Shown here piece by piece: positions 16,096 to 25,535 of a DNA stretch of 64,000 nt. Each line of letters opens with the position of its first letter. Position 1 is the stretch's first letter. The notes under the pieces were generated by a model, which saw only the letters and a list, made by a program, of their open reading frames with translations, was not told the DNA's origin and did no database searches. The stretch is from contig JACZKE010000022.1 in assembly GCA_014860225.1 (NCBI GenBank), positions 1 to 64,000 on the forward strand, given 5' to 3'. This DNA is from Desulfuromonadales bacterium (GTDB taxonomy: Bacteria > Desulfobacterota > Desulfuromonadia > Desulfuromonadales > BM103). A program made the translations under genes and the position numbers.

Positions 16096-16161
16096 GGAGT
16101 CTGTCTGACTATCCATGAGCTGGCTGCAAATTCGGCCCGTATAGTTCGACAGACTCTTAGC
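16096..16161. repeat. MITE-like inverted-repeat element, short copy
   Basis: AGTCTGTCTGACTATCCATG at one end and, inverted, AGTCTGTCGAACTATACGG at the other form a 66-bp hairpin. Both ends and the inner GGCTGCAAATTCGG match the 172-bp element at 24381-24552, so this looks like the same element with about 100 bp of its centre deleted. Confidence 0.6.
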
Positions 16162-16182
16162 CAGTAATTTTGATAGGGGTTT

Positions 16183-17886
16183 TCAACTGGTCACCGCCCC
16201 GCAGGATGCAGACGAAACCAGCCGGGCGTATTTTGCCAGAACGCCCCTGGCATAACGGACTTCCGGAGGGTGCCACTCTGCTAAGCGGCGTGCAATCGTC
16301 TCTGCATCAAGCTTCAGGTTCAATTCGCCGAGCTTCAGGTCTATCTCGATGACGTCACCCTCTTCAACGATAGCCAGCACGCCACCGGCCTGCGCTTCCG
16401 GTGCCACGTGACCGATCATAATACCGTGGGTGCCTCCGGAGAAGCGGCCATCGGTTACCAGGGCCACATCTTTACCCAATCCTGCGCCCATCAATGCCGC
16501 TGAGGGCGAAAGCATCTCGCGCATGCCGGGGCCGCCTTTTGGACCCTCATAGCGGATGACCAGCACATCACCAGCATAGATTTTTCCGGCCAGAATCGTT
16601 TCGAGGGCGTCTTCTTCCCGATCGAACACCCGGGCCGGGCCGGTAAAATGGCTCATCTCCTTGCCACTGAGCTTCAACACGCATCCCTCGGCGGCAAGAT
16701 TGCCGCGCAACACCCGGATATGCTGGTGAGCCGGGGCATAGGGTTGCTCCGGACTATAGAAAACATCCTGATTCTCTGGTCGTTGCGGAGCATCAGCCAG
16801 ATTTTCTGCCAGTGTTCTTCCGGTCACCGTCAGGCAATCACCATGAAGAAAGCCGGCATCCAACAGGGTTTTCATGACCATCGGCAAGCCGCCGATCGCA
16901 TGCAGATCGTTCATCAGGTAATCACCAAATGGCTTGAAGTTGCCCAGCAGCGGGACACGGGCAGTCACCTGTTCGATATCTGCAAGGGTCAATTCAACCT
17001 CGGCTTCGTGAGCCAGGGCCAGCAGATGCAGGACTGCATTGGTTGAGCCGCCCAACGCCCAGGCAACAGTCAGGGCATTTTCAAAGGCCTTGCGAGTCAT
17101 GATATCACGGGCCTTGAGGCCGGATTGAAGCAACGCCATAACAGCCCGGGCAGCACGCTTGCAATCCTCGCGCTTGTCTGCAGAGATTACGTTGCCCGCA
17201 TCGACGGCAAGATTGGACGCCGCACCGGGCAGGCTCATACCGAGAGCTTCAATAGCGGAAGCCATGGTGTTGGCGGTGTACATGCCGGCACAAGAGCCGG
17301 CCCCCGGGCAGGCGTGGCATTCGATCGCATGCAGTTCCTGCGCATCGATTTTGCCCGCACAATGAGCACCTATCGCTTCGAAGGCACTGACAATATTGAG
17401 GGCTTTGCCATGGTATTCGCCGGGCAGGATGCTGCCGCCATAGAGGGTCAGTCCGATCAGGTTGTTACGGGCAATCGGCATCAGGGCAGCGGGGATGGTC
17501 TTGTCGCAACCGGACAGGGTGATCACGGCATCGACCCGGTAGCCTTCAGTCATCAGCTCGATACTGTCGGCAATCACCTCGCGGCTGACCAGTGAATATT
17601 TCATCGCTTCAGTCCCCATGGAGATACCGTCCGAAACCACCGGGGTGCCAAACACGATTGCCTTGCCACCGGCGTCTTCAATGGCCTGCTGGACGATGTC
17701 GCCAAGAGCCCTGATATGGTCATTACACGGCGTGCCGTTAGTGTACGGCACGGCAAGAGCGATGATTGGCTTGTCGAAATCTTCATCGGTAAAGCGTACG
17801 GCACGCAGCATGGTGCGTGCGGCCGTGCGCTCAACCCATTTAGCCGAATTCTTGTGACCGGTAATTTCCTCGCTGCGACGCTTCAT
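16183..17886 (-). CDS. ilvD: Dihydroxy-acid dehydratase
   Basis: The enzyme of about 567 residues dehydrates 2,3-dihydroxy-isovalerate and -3-methylvalerate to the keto acids of valine and isoleucine. Cluster and signature motifs are visible: [29 protein letters not shown] and [11 protein letters not shown]. The ATG at 17886 with GAGGAAG upstream is preferred; a GTG four codons earlier overlaps the ilvN stop. It ends the ilvB-ilvN-ilvD operon. Confidence 0.97.
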   Translation of the reverse strand: MKRRSEEITGHKNSAKWVERTAARTMLRAVRFTDEDFDKPIIALAVPYTNGTPCNDHIRALGDIVQQAIEDAGGKAIVFGTPVVSDGISMGTEAMKYSLVSREVIADSIELMTEGYRVDAVITLSGCDKTIPAALMPIARNNLIGLTLYGGSILPGEYHGKALNIVSAFEAIGAHCAGKIDAQELHAIECHACPGAGSCAGMYTANTMASAIEALGMSLPGAASNLAVDAGNVISADKREDCKRAARAVMALLQSGLKARDIMTRKAFENALTVAWALGGSTNAVLHLLALAHEAEVELTLADIEQVTARVPLLGNFKPFGDYLMNDLHAIGGLPMVMKTLLDAGFLHGDCLTVTGRTLAENLADAPQRPENQDVFYSPEQPYAPAHQHIRVLRGNLAAEGCVLKLSGKEMSHFTGPARVFDREEDALETILAGKIYAGDVLVIRYEGPKGGPGMREMLSPSAALMGAGLGKDVALVTDGRFSGGTHGIMIGHVAPEAQAGGVLAIVEEGDVIEIDLKLGELNLKLDAETIARRLAEWHPPEVRYARGVLAKYARLVSSASCGAVTS

Positions 17887-17894
17887 CGTCTTCC

Positions 17895-18380
17895 TCACTT
17901 GTCCATGGCCGTGACGCCGGTGCGGGCGATCTCGATCAGATGTTCGGCGCCGAGGTCATCGAGGAAGCTGTCGAGCCGATCAGTCGGACCGGCGATCTGG
18001 ATGATGTGGATATCATGCGGCTTGCTGTCGAGAATTTCGATCTGATACTTTTTCTGCAGCTTCTCTAGCTTTTTGGTGTCCAGTTCGAATTTGACAATGG
18101 CGACCTCTCGCCAGTAGCTGCAGTCGCGATCGAGTTCCTTGGCACGAATGACTTCGGTAAATTTTTCCAGCTGTCTGATCACCTGGGTGACCTTGGCTTC
18201 GTCATCTTCACGCAGGGTAATCGTCATGCGGCTGACACCGGGTGGCTTGGCCTTGCAGACTGTCAGGGTATCGACGTTATACATCTTGCGACGAATCATC
18301 ATGGAAATCTTGTTAAGAGTCCCCGGTTTATTCTGCACGAAGGCCAGAATGGCCCGCCTTTTCATCTTTTTGACAGTCAT
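17895..18380 (-). CDS. ilvN: Acetolactate synthase, small regulatory subunit
   Basis: This 161-residue subunit confers valine feedback control on acetolactate synthase. The ACT domain begins [20 protein letters not shown] and continues to about residue 80 ([11 protein letters not shown]). The C-terminal domain runs through [12 protein letters not shown] and ends [14 protein letters not shown], as in IlvH/IlvN proteins. It lies 32 bp after ilvB and overlaps or abuts ilvD, supporting one transcript. Confidence 0.95.
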   Translation of the reverse strand: MTVKKMKRRAILAFVQNKPGTLNKISMMIRRKMYNVDTLTVCKAKPPGVSRMTITLREDDEAKVTQVIRQLEKFTEVIRAKELDRDCSYWREVAIVKFELDTKKLEKLQKKYQIEILDSKPHDIHIIQIAGPTDRLDSFLDDLGAEHLIEIARTGVTAMDK

Positions 18381-18412
18381 CTTGATTTTCCCGTAAGTAG
18401 TTGGTTATGTCT

Positions 18413-20143
18413 TCAGGCCTGCGGTCGCGACACGATCATGTCGCCGAAGCCTCCGCCGGCCGGGATCATCGGCAGGATGACCTCGCTCGGATCGCAGATG
18501 AATTCGAGTATGTAGGCGCCGTCATGGGCAATGGCTGTTCGTATCGCCGCATCGACCTGGTCGAGTTCCGCAACCTTCAGGTAGGGGATGCCGTAGGCCT
18601 GGGCGATCAACCCGTAATCCGGACTCTGCATCGGCGTGCCGGCATAACGGCCGTCGAAGAACAAGGTCTGCCACTGGCGCACCATACCCAGGTAACCATT
18701 GTTCAGAATCATGATCTTGACATCTGTCTTCTGCTCCATGATGGTGCCCAGCTCCTGAATGTTCATCTGGAAGCCACCGTCACCGCTGATCGACCAGACC
18801 CGCTCTTCGGGCCGGGCCAGCTTCGCTCCGATTGCCATCGGCAGGGAACACCCCATGGTTCCGGCCCCCCCGGAGGTGAACCAGCTGTTGTTGGTCTGGA
18901 AGTTATAATAACGAGCCGACATCATCTGGTGCTGACCAACATCGGGAACGACAATATCCTTGCCTTCGGTTATCTCTGACAAACGGTGAATGATCGTTTT
19001 CATCAAAAGCTTGCCAGCGATACCAACCCCGTCGGCAAGCTCGTCCGCGACCGAGGAAATCGTCACCTGGCGGTTCTCTTCAATTTCCTGCAACCAGCGC
19101 CGACGAGGCTTGGAATTCAATTCAGGATCGTTGAGCATGACATGCAGAGTCCGGGAGACATCGGCATTGATAGCAACGGTGGTCTTAACATTCTTGTCGA
19201 GTTCGGAGGGATCAATCTCCACGTGAATTACATCAGCGTCTTTGGCATATTCTTTCAGTTTACCGGTGACCCGGTCATCGAAGCGCATGCCGAAGCTGAT
19301 AATCAGGTCGGCATTCATCACGGCACGATTTGCCTCGACGGTACCGTGCATGCCCATCATGCCCAGACTCAGGGGATGGTCGACAGGCATGGCTGACAAG
19401 CCGTGCAGGGTGAAGGCCACCGGGATGTTGGTCTTTTCGGCGAACTCCTGCAACATCGCTCCGGCATTGCTCGAGATCACCCCGTGCCCGCAGAACAAGA
19501 CTGGTCTTTCACTGCGGTTGATCAGCTCAATCGCCTGGTGCAGGACATCCCTTTCCGGCGAGGGGTGGTAGTAAAACCCCGGCAATTTCGGACGGAACTT
19601 CTTGAGGTCAAAGTTGTAATTTTCCCTGGCCTGCTGCACCTGTACATCTTTGGGGATGTCGATCACCACCGGTCCGAAGCGCCCTGTTGTAGCCACGTAG
19701 AAGGCTTCGTGAATGGTTTTCTCGATTTCATCGGCGGAGAGTGGCATATAAGTCTGTTTGCAGATCGGCATCATGACACCGACCACGTCGCTCTCCTGGA
19801 AGGCGTCGGTCGCAATGACGCCCGTTGCCACCTGGCCGGTAATCGCAACAATCGGTACGGAGTCCATGTGCGCATCTGCGACACCGGTCACCAGGTTCAT
19901 CGCTCCCGGCCCTGAGGTCGCCATGCAGACCCCGATTTGTGGAGTTGCTGTCGAAAGTGAAGCGCGCGACATACCCTGAGCCATGAACGTCGCCCCCTGT
20001 TCATGACGCGGCATGACGAAAGTGAAGAGCTTTTGTTTTTCCATTTCATCAAACACCGGCATGATCGCGCCGCCGGTGTAGCCGAAAATGTATTTCACGC
20101 CTCTGGCATGAAGCGCTCTTAAAACCAGTTCTGTTCCTTGCAT
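18413..20143 (-). CDS. ilvB: Acetolactate synthase, large catalytic subunit
   Basis: The ThDP- and FAD-dependent enzyme of about 576 residues condenses pyruvate with pyruvate or 2-ketobutyrate. Motifs: GYTGGAIMPVFDEM with the catalytic Glu region RHEQGATFMAQG, TSGPGAMNLVTG, and the ThDP/Mg site SISGDGGFQMNIQELGT to NNGYLGMVRQWQ. The start MQGTELVLRAL is preferred because GAAGAGG precedes it; an extra 14-residue N-terminus is possible from 20185. It heads the ilvBND operon. No leader peptide or T-box was recognised in the 250 bp upstream. Confidence 0.96.
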   Translation of the reverse strand: MQGTELVLRALHARGVKYIFGYTGGAIMPVFDEMEKQKLFTFVMPRHEQGATFMAQGMSRASLSTATPQIGVCMATSGPGAMNLVTGVADAHMDSVPIVAITGQVATGVIATDAFQESDVVGVMMPICKQTYMPLSADEIEKTIHEAFYVATTGRFGPVVIDIPKDVQVQQARENYNFDLKKFRPKLPGFYYHPSPERDVLHQAIELINRSERPVLFCGHGVISSNAGAMLQEFAEKTNIPVAFTLHGLSAMPVDHPLSLGMMGMHGTVEANRAVMNADLIISFGMRFDDRVTGKLKEYAKDADVIHVEIDPSELDKNVKTTVAINADVSRTLHVMLNDPELNSKPRRRWLQEIEENRQVTISSVADELADGVGIAGKLLMKTIIHRLSEITEGKDIVVPDVGQHQMMSARYYNFQTNNSWFTSGGAGTMGCSLPMAIGAKLARPEERVWSISGDGGFQMNIQELGTIMEQKTDVKIMILNNGYLGMVRQWQTLFFDGRYAGTPMQSPDYGLIAQAYGIPYLKVAELDQVDAAIRTAIAHDGAYILEFICDPSEVILPMIPAGGGFGDMIVSRPQA

Positions 20144-20244
20144 ATCAACCTCTTCAGTCAATGTAATATTTGATGGCGTCGCCATCCCATGAGTATTTCG
20201 AGTGCATCATATTTAACGAGTCAAATAAAATCCGAACTAAAACG

Positions 20245-20360
20245 AAAGATCAAACAAAGACGCCAAGAAAAAAGGAAAGACGCGTAGCTTGCTGATTTTA
20301 TTAAAAAATGGTTGTCTTTCTTTACTCCTTGTTTTCCCCCTTTGCGCCTTTGCGTTGAAG
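20245..20360. repeat. Diverged inverted copies of the 'AACGCAAAGGCGCAAAG' repeat
   Basis: The ilvB-leuD gap contains CAAAGACGCCAAG on one side and CTTTGCGCCTTTGCGTTG on the other, in inverted arrangement. A further half copy, TGTGCCTTTGCGTTAAG, lies at 4428-4444. The element recurs in many Gram-negative genomes, from memory, and has no known function. Confidence 0.45.
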
Positions 20361-20395
20361 AAGTTATCGCCTTTGAATTCGATGCAGATTCTAAA

Positions 20396-21046
20396 TTAAC
20401 GCCTGCTTGATCCAAACAACCACGGTTCCTCAAGCTTGCGCCGTGCCTCGAAGGCCTTGATCTCGTCGACATGCTCCAGAGTCAGGCTGATGTCATCAAG
20501 GCCCTGTAGCAGACATTTTTTACTGAAAGCGTCGACGGCAAAGCGGAAGACTTCGCCGCCCGGCGTGGTCACCTGCTGTTTTTCAAGATCGACGTGCAAC
20601 CGGTAGCCGGGGGTCGCTGCAACCTCTGCAAACAATCTGGCGACATCTTCAGCCGGGAGCACGACCGGCAGGATGCCGTTCTTGAAACAATTATTGGCAA
20701 AGATATCGGCAAAGCTGGGCGCGATCACAACCCGAAAACCGAAGTCAAGCAATGCCCAGGGAGCATGTTCGCGTGAAGACCCGCAGCCGAAGTTTTCACG
20801 CGTCAGTAAGATTTGCGCGCCCTGATAGCGTGGCTGGTTCAGCACAAAAGCGGGGTTCAAGGGCCGCTTGCTGCAGTCCATACCGATCTCTCCATGGTCG
20901 AGGTAGCGCCACTCGTCAAACAGGTTCGGACCGAACCCGGTGCGTTTGATCGACTTGAGAAACTGCTTGGGGATAATGGCGTCGGTATCGATATTGGAGC
21001 GGTCCAGAGGCGCAACTAATCCGTTCAGTTTGCAAAATGCTTGCAT
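20396..21046 (-). CDS. leuD: 3-isopropylmalate dehydratase, small subunit
   Basis: The 216-residue swivel-domain subunit pairs with LeuC to isomerise isopropylmalate in leucine synthesis. Family marks: [30 protein letters not shown] and [15 protein letters not shown]. It starts 3 bp after leuC and must be co-translated with it. The length is that of the bacterial LeuD1 class. Confidence 0.96.
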   Translation of the reverse strand: MQAFCKLNGLVAPLDRSNIDTDAIIPKQFLKSIKRTGFGPNLFDEWRYLDHGEIGMDCSKRPLNPAFVLNQPRYQGAQILLTRENFGCGSSREHAPWALLDFGFRVVIAPSFADIFANNCFKNGILPVVLPAEDVARLFAEVAATPGYRLHVDLEKQQVTTPGGEVFRFAVDAFSKKCLLQGLDDISLTLEHVDEIKAFEARRKLEEPWLFGSSRR

Positions 21047-21049
21047 AGG

Positions 21050-22459
21050 TCAAACCTCCAGAGTGCGAACATCAACGAAGTGTCCAACAATTGCGGCGGC
21101 GGCGGCCATGGCAGGACTGACCAGATGAGTACGCCCACCCTGCCCTTGCCTACCTTCAAAGTTGCGGTTTGAGGTCGAGGCGCAACGTTCCTGTGGTGAA
21201 AGACGGTCCTCATTCATGCCCAGGCACATGGAGCAACCGGGCTCCCGCCATTCGAATCCGGCCTGTTTGAAGACCTTGTCAAGACCCTCAGACTCTGCCT
21301 GTTGTTTAACCAGCCCTGAACCGGGGACAACCAGGGCCCGCTTAATATTGGCTGCCAGCTTATGGCCCTTGACGACCGCTGCCGCTGCACGCAGATCTTC
21401 AATGCGGGCATTCGTGCAGGAACCGATGAAAATCGTTTCGGGATAGATCTCCGTGATCGGCGTATTCGCGACGAGCCCCATATAAGTGAGTGCCGCCTGC
21501 ATTCCTTCACGTTTGACATGATCCGGTTCCATTGCAGGGTCCGGGACACAGCCATCGACGGCAACGACCATCTCTGGCGATGTCCCCCAGCTCACTTGGG
21601 GCCGAATTGAAGCAGCATCAAGATGCACAACCCGGTCATAATGAGCATCGGGGTCACTCTGTAGAGTCTGCCAGAAAGTTTTCGCCTTGTCCCAGAGGTC
21701 ACCGCGCGGCGCGTAGGGGCGACCTTTAACATAATCGATGGTCTTGGCGTCAACGGCGATCAGACCGGCACGTGCGCCAGCCTCGATCGACATGTTGCAA
21801 ACCGTCATGCGTCCTTCCACTGACAAGGTGCGAATCGCGTCGCCGCCATATTCGACAACGTAGCCGGTGCCACCGGCAGTACCGATCTTGCCGATAATGG
21901 CCAGCGTGATGTCCTTGGACGTAATACCATGGCCCACCTGGCCGTCCACGCTGACCAGCATGTTGCGGGCTTTCTTCTGGATAATGCACTGAGTGGCCAG
22001 GACATGTTCCACTTCGGAAGTGCCAATACCAAAAGCAAGGCAACCCAGGGCGCCATGGGTCGAGGTGTGAGAATCACCACAGACAATCGTCATGCCGGGG
22101 AGTGTCACCCCCTGCTCGGGACCAATGATATGCACTATTCCCTGACGGATATCATTCATGGCGAATTCGGTGATGCCGTAATCCGTGCAATTGGCATCCA
22201 GCGTTTCAACCTGGATGCGGGACAAAGGATCAGAGATTCCTTCTCTGCGGTCTGTCGTGGGAACGTTATGATCCGGCACGGCGATGTTGGCATCTGACCG
22301 CCAGAGTTGACGGCCGGCAAGGCGCAGGCCTTCAAAGGCCTGGGGCGAGGTCACTTCATGAACCAGATGCCGATCGATATAAAGCAGACAGGTGCCGTCG
22401 TCGTCACAGTGGACCACGTGGCGATCCCAGAGCTTGTCATACAGGGTTTTTGCACTCAT
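21050..22459 (-). CDS. leuC: 3-isopropylmalate dehydratase, large subunit
   Basis: This 469-residue aconitase-family subunit binds the 4Fe-4S cluster. Seen: [30 protein letters not shown] (first cluster Cys) and [19 protein letters not shown] (the other two). The start [12 protein letters not shown] follows AGGGAG by 7 nt; the upstream in-frame extension reads through a palindromic repeat and is not coding. Other leu genes are not in the window. Confidence 0.96.
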   Translation of the reverse strand: MSAKTLYDKLWDRHVVHCDDDGTCLLYIDRHLVHEVTSPQAFEGLRLAGRQLWRSDANIAVPDHNVPTTDRREGISDPLSRIQVETLDANCTDYGITEFAMNDIRQGIVHIIGPEQGVTLPGMTIVCGDSHTSTHGALGCLAFGIGTSEVEHVLATQCIIQKKARNMLVSVDGQVGHGITSKDITLAIIGKIGTAGGTGYVVEYGGDAIRTLSVEGRMTVCNMSIEAGARAGLIAVDAKTIDYVKGRPYAPRGDLWDKAKTFWQTLQSDPDAHYDRVVHLDAASIRPQVSWGTSPEMVVAVDGCVPDPAMEPDHVKREGMQAALTYMGLVANTPITEIYPETIFIGSCTNARIEDLRAAAAVVKGHKLAANIKRALVVPGSGLVKQQAESEGLDKVFKQAGFEWREPGCSMCLGMNEDRLSPQERCASTSNRNFEGRQGQGGRTHLVSPAMAAAAAIVGHFVDVRTLEV

Positions 22460-22476
22460 CAAATTCTCCCTAGCTT

Positions 22477-22530
22477 GTGTCCATCCGGAAACTCCGGATG
22501 GAACGACCGCAGTTTTCCCTTTGCGGACAC
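22477..22530. repeat. Palindromic element, copy C (leuC leader)
   Basis: CCATCCGG-AAACT-CCGGATGG is a perfect 8-bp-arm palindrome located 18 bp before the leuC ribosome site region. It is followed by GCAGTTTTCCCTTTGCGGACAC, related to hairpin 1 of copies A and B. In the leuC transcript it would fold next to the translation start. Confidence 0.65.
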
Positions 22531-22682
22531 GCATCCCGGTCATCAAGGTTGGCGTTTACTAAGCTGTTATTATGAACCATGCCCTTCCGATGTCAAACCG
22601 GAAGCTATAAATCACTTTATTTATTACCTTTTTACCACAAAAAAACAATACCAGAGCAGATATCTACAGGACCATTCCTGAC

Positions 22683-22709
22683 AAAAAAAGGCCTCACAGT
22701 GGAGACCCT
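22683..22709 (-). terminator. Intrinsic terminator of the rhodanese gene
   Basis: On the minus strand GGTCTC-N6-GAGGCC (one G-U pair) is followed by TTTTTTT. It lies 33 bp beyond the distal UAA stop of the rhodanese gene, which supports the reading through the in-frame UGA. Confidence 0.65.
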
Positions 22710-22742
22710 ATTTTGTTCATTGCGTGATCAATAACACGTAGG

Positions 22743-23147
22743 TTATTTCGGCTCTAAGGGATAACCCTTGCTTTCCCATTCGTGCCAACCGCCCTTGAGA
22801 GCATAGACCCTGGAGTATCCCATTTTCATCATTGTCAGCGCCACACTGGCACTGGTCGCTTCGTTCACTCAGGTGCAATAAAGAACGATGACCTTATTTT
22901 TGGGATAATTACCGGCCCACTGATTGACAGCCCCGGGGTTGACACGTTCAGAGCCGACAATCTGCTTGTCTGACTGGTCCGAGTCCTGCCGAACATCAAT
23001 GATCACCAGGTCGGGTTCACCGAGACGTGATTTAAGCTCATCGGCAGACATCCGCGGGACTTCGGCTGCGCTCGCGGCAAAACTCATGGCGCATAGAAGC
23101 GCTGCAAATATAAAAAAAACACGGTAAACGAGGCTACTATTGCGCAT
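22743..23147 (-). CDS. Periplasmic rhodanese, probable selenoprotein (in-frame UGA at residue 93)
   Basis: Reading through the TGA at 22871-22869 gives a complete 134-residue rhodanese: signal peptide 1-29 (ending AASAA), then VIIDVRQDSDQSDKQIVGS, KVIVLYCT, Sec93, VNEATSASVALTMMKMGYSR and GGWHEWESKGYP. Cys relatives read YC-x-C-P-N-E-A-T-S-A, so the UGA replaces exactly the second Cys of the loop, giving C-x-U. A SECIS-like hairpin follows 14 nt later. AGGAG lies 8 nt before the ATG at 23147. The stretch after the UGA is fully family-like and ends at its own terminator. A recent nonsense mutation is the main alternative. The likely role is periplasmic sulfur or selenium transfer or thiol redox. 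Confidence 0.75.
22836..22854 (-). promoter_or_regulatory. Bacterial SECIS-like hairpin after the UGA codon
   Basis: In the mRNA, CAGUGCC-AGUGU-GGCGCUG forms a 7-bp stem (one G-U pair) with a 5-nt loop containing GU. The stem starts 14 nt and the loop 21 nt after the UGA, within the spacing usual for SelB-bound elements. Confidence 0.6.
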
Positions 23148-23505
23148 TGTCATAGCTCCTTTCGTAAATTGTAATTCACTTACATGAAACATTAACAGAC
23201 TTCGACGATTCATGACAAGTTCCGTCTTATTTTTTTCGAAGCTATAACCCGTAAAAAGGCCGTGCTTGCCGCTAAGCCACGAAGGGATCAAGAAGTTCGC
23301 TTTATTGAGTAATAGTCATCTGAGCCTACGCTCTGAACGGTCAAGTTGTCTTTATTTCATGGCAAGGCAGTTTGCATGAGCAGCCACCGGATACCGTTCC
23401 TCCTCAACAGAGTCTCCGGTTAATGCTGATCCTGTGGTTGACAATTATGCCGACAGGGTGTACCTCCAACCTTTACCTTTTGTCGACCGCAACAAGGAGT
23501 CTTAT
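23148..23505. other. 358-bp divergent intergenic region
   Basis: It lies between the rhodanese (minus) and YitT-family (plus) genes and should contain both promoters. A fragment reading GCTAAGCCACGAAG (about 23271-23284) resembles another common dispersed-repeat half. No gene was supported. Confidence 0.35.
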
Positions 23506-24369
23506 ATGTCGAATCCAGATCGCAAATTCGTCTACTCAGTACCGTGGAACTGCTTTCTGATTCTGGTTGGCACCTTTATCCAGGCAATCGGTTTCAAAGC
23601 CCTCGGCGAGCCACAGGGGTTTATCCCCGGCGGACTGTTTGGCGTCGCCACCCTGATCCAATACATGACCGGAGCTCTGAACACAGGTATTTTTTACCTG
23701 CTGCTCAACATCCCCATGTTCATCCTCGGCTATATCTATGTCACCAAACGCTTTCTCGCCTACAGCACTGTCGCCATGGTCTCGCTGTCACTGTTTTTTA
23801 TGCTGATTGACTTCAGGATCAGTTTTGAAAACCAACTGTATGCGGCCGTAACCTTCGGTGCGTTTATCGGTGCCGGAGCCGGGATCGTCCTGCGTTCCCT
23901 GGGCTCGAACGGTGGTCTGGATGTTGCCGCTGTCATTCTGAACCAGAAATTCAACCTCGGCTACGGCAAGTTCTTTTTCGGTTTCAACTGTCTGATTTAC
24001 AGCTTCAGTTTCATGAACTTTGACAATGATCTGGTTGTCGCATCGATGATTTCTGTGCTGGTGACATCGTTCACAGTTGATTACTGCCTGTCGCTCTTCA
24101 ATCAACGTAAGTTGGCGCTGATCATCTCGGAGAAGCCCGACGAGATTGCCGACGAGGTTATGAGTGCCCTGAAAATAGGAGCCACCCTTCTGCCAGGAAT
24201 CGGTGCATACAAGCGTAAAAGCAAAACTGTCTTGATGGTGGTCATCAACAACATCCTGCTCAAACGACTGGAAGAGATCGTTTTCACCAATGATCCGCAT
24301 TCACTCTTTATTGTCGACAACACTTTCACTGTGCTAGGCTCTACCTTCTCCAAGCGCAAAATATATTGA
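23506..24369 (+). CDS. YitT-family membrane protein (DUF161 + DUF2179)
   Basis: The 287-residue protein has six hydrophobic segments in its first 195 residues (NCFLILVGTFIQAIGFKAL, FIPGGLFGVATLIQYMTG, GAFIGAGAGIVLRSLGSNGG). A C-terminal ferredoxin-like DUF2179 domain follows, with LALIISEKPDEIADEV and GATLLPGIGAYKRKSKTVL. The start MSNPDRK has AAGGAGT 7 nt upstream. YitT proteins are widespread and their transport function is unproven. Confidence 0.9.
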   Translation: MSNPDRKFVYSVPWNCFLILVGTFIQAIGFKALGEPQGFIPGGLFGVATLIQYMTGALNTGIFYLLLNIPMFILGYIYVTKRFLAYSTVAMVSLSLFFMLIDFRISFENQLYAAVTFGAFIGAGAGIVLRSLGSNGGLDVAAVILNQKFNLGYGKFFFGFNCLIYSFSFMNFDNDLVVASMISVLVTSFTVDYCLSLFNQRKLALIISEKPDEIADEVMSALKIGATLLPGIGAYKRKSKTVLMVVINNILLKRLEEIVFTNDPHSLFIVDNTFTVLGSTFSKRKIY

Positions 24370-24380
24370 TGATGGCGAAT

Positions 24381-24552
24381 CTAGAAGGCTGTTGGACTAT
24401 CCATGAACCGGCTGAAAATTCGGCTGTTAGGCCCATATCTTAGCTCTTTTTTGCTCTATAGCTACGGCTATAGACCTGCAAACGAGCTAAAATCTGATCT
24501 CAAACATCCAAATTTTCGCTTCGGTCCGTATAGTCCGAGAGACTCCTAGCAG
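24381..24552. repeat. MITE-like inverted-repeat element, long copy
   Basis: The 172-bp segment begins CTAGAAGGCTGTTGGACTAT; read inverted, the other end is CTAGGAGTCTCTCGGACTAT. Inside are nested pairs TTAGCTC...GAGCTAA and a perfect CTATAG-CTACGG-CTATAG-like hairpin. The ends match the 66-bp element at 16096-16161. There is no coding capacity, which suggests a non-autonomous mobile element or a structured intergenic repeat. Confidence 0.65.
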
Positions 24553-24589
24553 TCGCTGCGGATTAATCTCTCCGACAAGGGAATGCCCA

Positions 24590-25492
24590 TTGACGAATTT
24601 TATCCTTATCGGCATTTTTGTATTACTGGGCATCCTGTTCAGACGCCTCAAGGCTTTCCCGGATCAGACAGCGCATGTGCTCAACATGTTTGCACTCTAC
24701 GTGTCCCTGCCGGCGGTCATTCTGCTCAAAGTCCCGGAACTCTCCTTCTCCAAAGAATCCGCCGTAGCCGCCATCGTTCCATGGTGCATGCTGTTGCTTT
24801 CGGCACTCCTGGTCCTGATTTTGGCGAGAAGTATGCGTTGGTCGCGCGCAACCACCGGAGTACTGCTGCTGGTGGTGCCGATCGGCAATACTTCATTCAT
24901 GGGCGTGCCGATGGTGAACGCTTTTTTCGGCGAGGCGGGAATCCCGTATTTGATCCTGTACGACCAGCTTGGCACCATGCTGATTTTCGCAACTTACGGT
25001 GCAGTCATCCTGTCGCTATACAGTGGTGAACGCAGCAACATCCCGACCATTATCAAACGCGCGCTGCTCTTTCCACCGACGACAGCCCTGCTGATCGGTC
25101 TTGCCTTGCGCAATTGGACCTATCCTCAGGTTGTCGTCAATACTCTTCAAGATTTGGGTGGGATTTTGACTGCTCTGGTGATGACAGCTATCGGCTTCCA
25201 GATGAAACTGCGCCTGCAACGGACCACTCTGAAGCCTCTCGGTGCCGGCCTCGCCATCAAGTTGATCATTGCCCCCCTGATCGCCTTGGTTGGCTGCCGC
25301 CTCTTCGGCCTTGACAGCCTTGCCGCCGATATCTCCATCTTCGAGGCGGGAATGCCGCCGATGGTGACAGCATGTGCTCTGGCCGCTGCGGCCGGCATGG
25401 GCGTGGAACTGGCCATCGCCATGGCCGGGTTTGGTCTTGTGCTTGCCTTTGCCAGCCTGCCCCTTCTGTATGTTCTGATTCAGTATCTTTAA
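24590..25492 (+). CDS. AEC-family transporter (auxin efflux carrier/malate permease type)
   Basis: The 300-residue inner-membrane protein has ten hydrophobic segments: FILIGIFVLLGILFRRLKAF first, then GVLLLVVPIGNTSFMGVPMV with the Asn typical of the family, and EAGMPPMVTACALAAAAGM near the end. It begins with TTG at 24590 behind AAGGGA; the ATG at 24583 is out of frame. Substrates of such carriers are mostly carboxylates or amino acids; none can be assigned. Confidence 0.88.
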   Translation: MTNFILIGIFVLLGILFRRLKAFPDQTAHVLNMFALYVSLPAVILLKVPELSFSKESAVAAIVPWCMLLLSALLVLILARSMRWSRATTGVLLLVVPIGNTSFMGVPMVNAFFGEAGIPYLILYDQLGTMLIFATYGAVILSLYSGERSNIPTIIKRALLFPPTTALLIGLALRNWTYPQVVVNTLQDLGGILTALVMTAIGFQMKLRLQRTTLKPLGAGLAIKLIIAPLIALVGCRLFGLDSLAADISIFEAGMPPMVTACALAAAAGMGVELAIAMAGFGLVLAFASLPLLYVLIQYL

Positions 25493-25535
25493 AGTTTATC
25501 AAACTGTTCGGTAACTATTCAGCACATAAGCGAGT

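Noticed and set aside
20144-20395. T-box or leader-peptide attenuator for leucine genes
   Set aside because: No T-box consensus, no run of Leu/Val/Ile codons and no antiterminator pair were found.
22869-23147. Rhodanese as a simple pseudogene truncated by a nonsense codon
   Set aside because: The sequence after the TGA is a fully intact rhodanese C-terminus with a terminator, and the TGA sits at the catalytic-loop Cys; Sec insertion is the better reading, though a recent mutation cannot be excluded.
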